From positions 97,497,124 to 97,561,123 of the forward strand of contig CM049308.1 of the NCBI GenBank assembly GCA_026874595.1: a DNA stretch of 64,000 bases. Reading direction: 5' to 3'. Shown here in pieces: positions 59,401 to 64,000 of the stretch (the stretch's first letter is position 1; each line of letters begins with the position of its first letter). The notes beneath the pieces are model-generated. The model made no database searches and had not been told where the DNA came from. It worked only from the letters and a program-made list of their open reading frames with translations. Both the position numbers and the translations under genes were made by a program. The stretch is from Sipunculus nudus (Eukaryota > Annelida > Sipuncula > Golfingiida > Sipunculidae).

Positions 59401-62120
59401 AAGCCTGGATGATTCAGGTATGAGCCTGGATGGTTCAGGTATTAGCCTGGATGGTTCAGGTATGAGCCTGGATGGTTCAGGTATGAGCCTGCATGATTCA
59501 GATATGAGCATGGATGATTCAGGTATGAGCATGGATGGTTCAGGTATGAGCATGGATGGTTCAGGTATGAGCCTGGACAATTCAGGTATGAGCCTGGAAA
59601 GTTCAGGTTTGAGCCTGGATGGTTCAGGTATGGCCTGGATGGTTCAGGTATCAGCCTGGATGATTCAGGTATGAGCCGTGATGGTTCAGGTATGAGCATG
59701 GATGGTTCAGGTATCAGCCTGGATAATTTAGGTATGAGCCTTGATGGTTCAGGTATGAGCCTGGATGATTCAGGTATGAGCCTGGATGGTTCAGGTATGA
59801 GCATGGATGGTTCAGGTATGAGCCTGGATGGTTCAGGTATGAGCATGGATGGTTCAGGTATGAGCATGGATGGTTCAGGTATGAGCCTGGATAATTCAGG
59901 TATGAGTCTGGATGGTTCAGGTATGAGCCTGGATAATTCAGGTATGAGCATGGATGGTTCAGGTATGAGCCTGGATAATTCAGGTATGAGCCTAAATGGT
60001 TCAGGTATGAGCCTGGATGGTTCAGGTATCAGCCTGGATGATTCAGGTATGAGCATGTATGGTTCAGGTATGAGCCTGGATAATTCAGGTATGAGCCTGG
60101 ATGGTTCAGGTATGAGCCTGGTTGGTTCAGGTAAGAGCCTGGGTGGTTCAGGTATGAGCCTGGATAATTCAGGTATGAGCATGGATGGTTCAGGTGTGAG
60201 CCTGGATAATTTAGGTATGAGCCTGGATGGTTCAGGTATGAGCCTGGATGGTTCAGGTATAAGCCTGGATGGTTCAGGTATGAGCCTGGATGGTTCAGGT
60301 ATGAGCATGGATGGTTCAGGTATGAGTCTGGATGGTTCAGGTATGAGCTTTGATGATTCAGGTATGAGCTTGGATGGTTCAGGTATGAGCCTGGATGGTT
60401 CAGGTATGAGCCTGGATGGTTCAGGTATGAGCCTGGATGGTTCAGGTATGAGCCTGGATAATTCAGGTATGAGCCTGGATGGTTCAGGTATAAGCATGGA
60501 TGGTTCAGGTATGAGCCTGGATATTTCAGGTATGAGCCTGGATGGTTCAGGTATGAGCCTGGATAATTCAGGTATGAGCATGGATGGTTCAGGTATGAGC
60601 CTGGATAATTCAGGTATGAGCCTTAATGGTTCAGGTAGGAGCCTGGATGGTTCAGGTATCAGCCTTTATGATTCAGGTATGAGCATGTATGGTTCAGGTA
60701 TCAACCTGGATGATTCAGGTATGAGCATGGATGGTTCAGGTATGAGCCTGCATGATTCAGGTATGAGCTTGGATGATTCAGTTATGAGCTTGGATGGTTC
60801 AGGTGTGAGCCTGGTTGGTTCAGGTATGAGCATGGATGGTTCAGGTATGAGCCTAGATGATTCAGGTATGAGCATGGATGGTTCAGGTATCAGCCTGGAT
60901 AATTCATGTATGAGCATGTATGGTTCAGGTATCAGCCTGGATGATTCAGGTATGAGCATGGATGGTTCAGGTATGAGCCTGGATGATTCAGGTATGAGCT
61001 TGGATGATTTAGGTATGAGCTTGGATGATTCAGGTATGAGCTTGGATGATTCAGGTATGAGCTTGGATGGTTCAGGTATGAGCATGAAGGTTCAGGTATG
61101 AGCATGGAAGATTCAGGTATGAGCCTGGATGGTTCACGTATGAGCATGGATGGTTCAGGTATGAACCTGGATAATTCAGGTATGAGCCTGGATGGTTCAG
61201 GTATGAGCCTTGATAATTCAGGTATGAGCCTGGATAATTCAAGTATGAGCATGGATGGTTCAGGTATGAGCCAGGATAATTCAGTTATGAGACTGGATGG
61301 TTCAGGTATGAGCCTGGATGGTTCAGGTATCAGCCTGGATGATTCAGGTATGAGCATGGATGGTTCAGTTATCAGCCTGGATCATTCAGGTATGAGCATG
61401 GATGGTTCAGGTATGAGCCTGAATGAATCAGGTATGAGCTTGGATGATTCAGGTATGAGCTTGGATGGTTCAGGTATGAGCCTGGATGGTTCAGGTATCA
61501 GCCTCGATGATTCAGGTATGAGCATGGATGGTTCAGGTATCAGCCTGGATGATTCAGGTATGAGCATGGATGGTTCAGGTATGAGCCTGGATGATTCAGG
61601 TATGAGCATGGATGGTTCATGTATGAGCCTGGATGAATCAGGTATGAGCTTGGATGATTCAGGTATGAGCTTGGATGGTTCAGGTATGAGCCTGGATGGT
61701 TCAGGTATAAGCCTGGATGGTTCAGGTATGAGCCTGGATGGTTCAGGTATGAGCTTTGATGATTCAGGTATGAGCTTGGATGGTTCAGGTATGAGCCTGG
61801 ATAATTCAGGTATGAGACTGGATGGTTCAGGTATGAACCTGGATGGTTCAGGTATCAGCCTGGATGATTCAGGTATGAGCATGGGTGGTTCAGGTATCAG
61901 CCTGGATGATTCAGGTATGAGCATGGATGGTTCAGGTATGAGCCTGGATGAATCAGGTATGAGCTTGGATGGTTCAGGTATGAGCCTTGATGGTTCAGGT
62001 ATGAGCCTGGGTGGTTCAGGTATCAGCCTGGATGATTCAGGTATAAGCCTGGATGGTTCAGGTATGAGCATGGATGGTTCAGGTATTAGCCTGGATGGTT
62101 CAGGTATGAGCTTTGATGAT
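55400..62120. repeat. Tandem pair of blocks of about 3.2-3.5 kb at the right end of the satellite
   Basis: The stretch beginning MYESGVSLDNLGMSLDG at 55,417 recurs at 58,628 (offset 3,211). The MSRDGSG landmark at 56,145 recurs at 59,671 (offset 3,526), and the MSMEDSG landmark at 57,719 recurs at 61,098 (offset 3,379). The offset changes are 315 and 147 bp, which are 15 and 7 monomers. Unequal exchange in whole-monomer steps explains this. Confidence 0.88.
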
Positions 62121-62455
62121 TCAGGTATGAGCTTGGATGGTTCAGGTATGAGCCTGGATGGTTCAGGTATGAGCATGGATGGTTCAGGTATGAGCCTGGA
62201 TGATTCAGGTATGAGCCTGGATGGTTCAGGAATGAACCTCGATAATTCAGGTATGAGCCTGGATGGTTCAGGTATGAGCCTGGATGGTTCAGGTATGAGC
62301 ATGGATGGTTCAGGTATGAGCCTTGATAATTCAGGTATGAGCCTGGATGGTTCAGGTATGAGCCTGGATGGTTCAGGTATGAGCATGGATGGTTCAGGTA
62401 TGAGCTTAAATGATTCAGGTATGATCCTGGTTGATCCATGAAGAAGCTTGATTAT

Positions 62456-62979
62456 TCAGGTATGAGGCAGCTTATCGCTATTTCGGCCCTCCGACGTTAG
62501 AGAGTCTACGACCAGCGTACTTTGCGTTAGAGAGCCTTCACATACTTCAATGATGATCGCCCTGTGAGGCGCTATGAGGATGCAATTATTTTCGTCATGA
62601 CAGCGCCTCATTGTCACATGACATAAACTAAACCAATGGTTATCTTTTTAGGATACTTTATGTCCATACCTACCATTGTTGGATTTCTGACCATATGAAC
62701 ACAACTATGGTTCGCACGGGTTTCTGGACGATGACCCACTAGTACGCGATACAGGAAATGACTCATTACCACAGAGATGGATTTTCAAATTGGTGTGTGA
62801 GTTCACATTATTATTTTCTGTTATATCACCGTTCATAGCCGAATTGTAAGGTTATCGGCTTTTTACCACGATATCAATGCACAGGATAGGTTGGCGCTGC
62901 AGTGTATATTGCCCCGTATGGCTTGTATCACTTCTCAAGTTAGGCTTAGCAGGACAATATAATATCCTACTGATACGTG
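62456..62979. other. Non-repetitive stretch interrupting the satellite edge
   Basis: About 520 bp without 21 bp monomers lies between the main array and a small satellite outlier. It contains a perfect 9 bp inverted repeat, TGAGGCGCT (62,565-62,573) and AGCGCCTCA (62,602-62,610), and two 'gcgttagagag'-like copies. No coding potential, terminal inverted repeats or target duplication was recognised. It could be an old insertion or simply flanking DNA. Confidence 0.5.
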
Positions 62980-63187
62980 TATACGAGTCAGGTACAGGCA
63001 TAACCTGACTAATACAGATACGAGTCTGTATTATTCAAGTAGGAGCCTGGATGATTCATGTATTGGCCTCGATTATTCATGTGTGAGCCTTGATGATCCA
63101 GCTATGGGATAGGATGATCCAGGTATGAACTTTGATTATTCAGGTAAAAGCCTGGAGGAATTAGGTATGAGCCTGGATGATACAAGG
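62980..63187. repeat. Degenerate outlier of the 21 bp satellite
   Basis: About ten poorly conserved monomers ('gagcctggatgattcatgta', 'tgagccttgatgatccagct' and similar) are separated from the main array by about 520 bp. Strong divergence at the edge is typical of satellites whose centre is homogenised. Confidence 0.8.
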
Positions 63188-63820
63188 CTTGATCTTCAAG
63201 GTCCTTATCTTCAAGGTCATATATTCAGAAATATATGATTTGTTTATATTATGACCCCTATAACTTTAAAGTTCAAATTTGGCCCACAAGTTGCCTTTAC
63301 AATGATCTTTGATGGGTAAAAACTGTTGAACTTGACCTTATTATACAAGGTCAAATCAACCGAGTTCATCATTTTTAGGAAATCTTGTTGACATGATAAT
63401 TTGTCCTCAAATTCGATAGACAAAATGTTTCAACCAAGTTGACAGAGGAGTGATCTCTGGTGACCATCTTATTCTTCTCTTGTACAACCTGTATCAAGAA
63501 GACATGACTGGATTAAGTTTTCACTCTCGACTTTGGTGTAAAAAAGTAAAAGGTCAGCATCATATCTGAGGTTAATATTAATTCTTGCTTTCAGATGATA
63601 AAATTCCTGTTGTGAATGTTAGGCTAAAATGTCATACTAGTCATCTGAGCGTCATCACCCAAGGTACACTTGTTTATGTTTCAGTTCAAATTAAGACGGT
63701 CTGAAACTAGGGGGTCATAACGGTGTACGCCATATGGTATAATTGAAGTCGTATTAAAAATCTTCCCTACAATCAATAGTTTCGTAAAGCACGTCAAACA
63801 ATAAAAAGACTATGCATTTT
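63188..63820. other. Spacer with AAGGTCA motifs
   Basis: Several AAGGTC(A) words occur between 63,190 and 63,355. They include an everted pair, TTGACCTT (63,332-63,339) and AAGGTCAA (63,347-63,354), each containing an AGGTCA half-site. Such words are often part of dispersed repeats, so I make no regulatory claim. No gene is seen in the rest. Confidence 0.5.
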
Positions 63821-63824
63821 TTAA

Positions 63825-64000
63825 AGGGATTCCAAGGCTTTGTATCAGATTTTGGAGGAACCCTAATGTCGTATTATTAGGTTTTGTTTCAGATTTCTGA
63901 GTGACACTAACTTCGATTATCAGACTTTGCATCAGATTTCTGAGGGACACTTTTATCGTATTATTAAGCTTTGTATCAGGTTTCGGAGGAACACTTACAT
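63825..64000. repeat. Start of a minisatellite of about 44 bp, cut by the window end
   Basis: Four copies of a 43-44 bp unit with the cores 'tttgtatcagatttctgag' and 'gacacttttatcgtattatt' run to the last base. The leftmost copy is partial. The array presumably continues beyond the window. Confidence 0.85.

Larger units (their letters stand above)
36079..62455. repeat. 21 bp giant satellite, homogenised part
   Basis: About 1,250 monomers with the cores 'ggtatgagcctggat' and 'ggttca' (plus-frame heptad GMSLDGS). Common variants change L to M, D to N, G to D or N, and M to I, so most changes would alter the peptide; synonymous changes are not favoured. Open frames on plus (up to 747 codons) and minus (up to 593 codons, LIPEPSR and YLNHPGS heptads) coexist over the same DNA. 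That is expected from a 21 bp unit with no stop in most frames. Composite blocks with 'gatgaaagttgtacgaaatt' interrupt it at about 36,881, 38,940, 40,789, 41,837, 43,936, 45,090 and onward, marking larger units of about 3 kb. Confidence 0.96.

Noticed and set aside
62456-62979. A MITE or other DNA transposon inserted near the satellite edge
   Set aside because: I looked for terminal inverted repeats and a target duplication at both borders and saw none. The one inverted repeat is internal.

Overview
This is eukaryotic, very probably animal, DNA with almost no intact genes. About 46-47 kb of the 64 kb (roughly 73%) is tandem repeat, in more than ten families with periods from 21 to 78 bp. The identifiable single-copy or mobile elements are a degenerate L1/Tx1-like LINE, a broken Ty3/gypsy element with the Gmr1-type domain order, and one exon of a globin gene with an acylation signal and an intron at the conserved globin position B12.2. 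That combination, with the many minisatellite families, suggests a lophotrochozoan such as a bivalve or gastropod mollusc. The species assignment is inference; no ribosomal, tRNA or mitochondrial gene is present to fix it.

Layout. 0.2-7.86 kb: a superfamily of related 37-40 bp monomers in three regimes (39/40 bp, 37 bp and a 78 bp dimer), interrupted by an unrelated 43 bp array. 7.86-8.94 kb: non-repetitive, with one possible terminal exon. 8.94-10.98 kb: a 24 bp array. 11.44-12.25 kb: a 38 bp array. 12.9-14.64 kb: LINE remnant, minus strand. 15.17-16.91 kb: 21/42 bp and 25 bp arrays. 16.9-19.7 kb: non-repetitive, with GGCCC-rich diverged repeats. 19.7-23.6 kb: two related 40 bp arrays. 24.23-24.43 kb: globin exon, minus strand, whose first coding intron begins at 24,230 and runs towards those arrays. 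25.6-26.84 kb: a 63 bp array. 27.2-62.46 kb: a giant 21 bp satellite, interrupted at 27,570-33,678 by the composite retroelement. 63.8 kb to the end: the start of another array, about 44 bp.

The main satellite has monomers that read GMSLDGS in one plus frame, and it is largely stop-free in several frames on both strands. Its long open frames (up to 747 codons) are best explained as by-products of a 21 bp period lacking stop codons, not genes. Superimposed on the 21 bp monomer are 105 bp composite blocks, segmental duplications of about 2.9-3.5 kb, and a 10,182 bp tandem duplication whose copies differ at only a handful of positions. This part records nested unequal exchange.

The retroelement is the most informative mobile element. 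Its integrase lies before reverse transcriptase (the Ty1/copia-like order of Gmr1-clade Ty3/gypsy elements). It has one complete 885 bp LTR, a primer-binding site matching the tRNA-Pro type at 17 of 18 bases, and a polypurine tract. The whole block is bounded by two LTR 3' (U5) ends in opposite orientation, flanked by AGGT on both sides. It is clearly dead: protease core missing, two of three integrase catalytic residues replaced, many stops and frameshifts.
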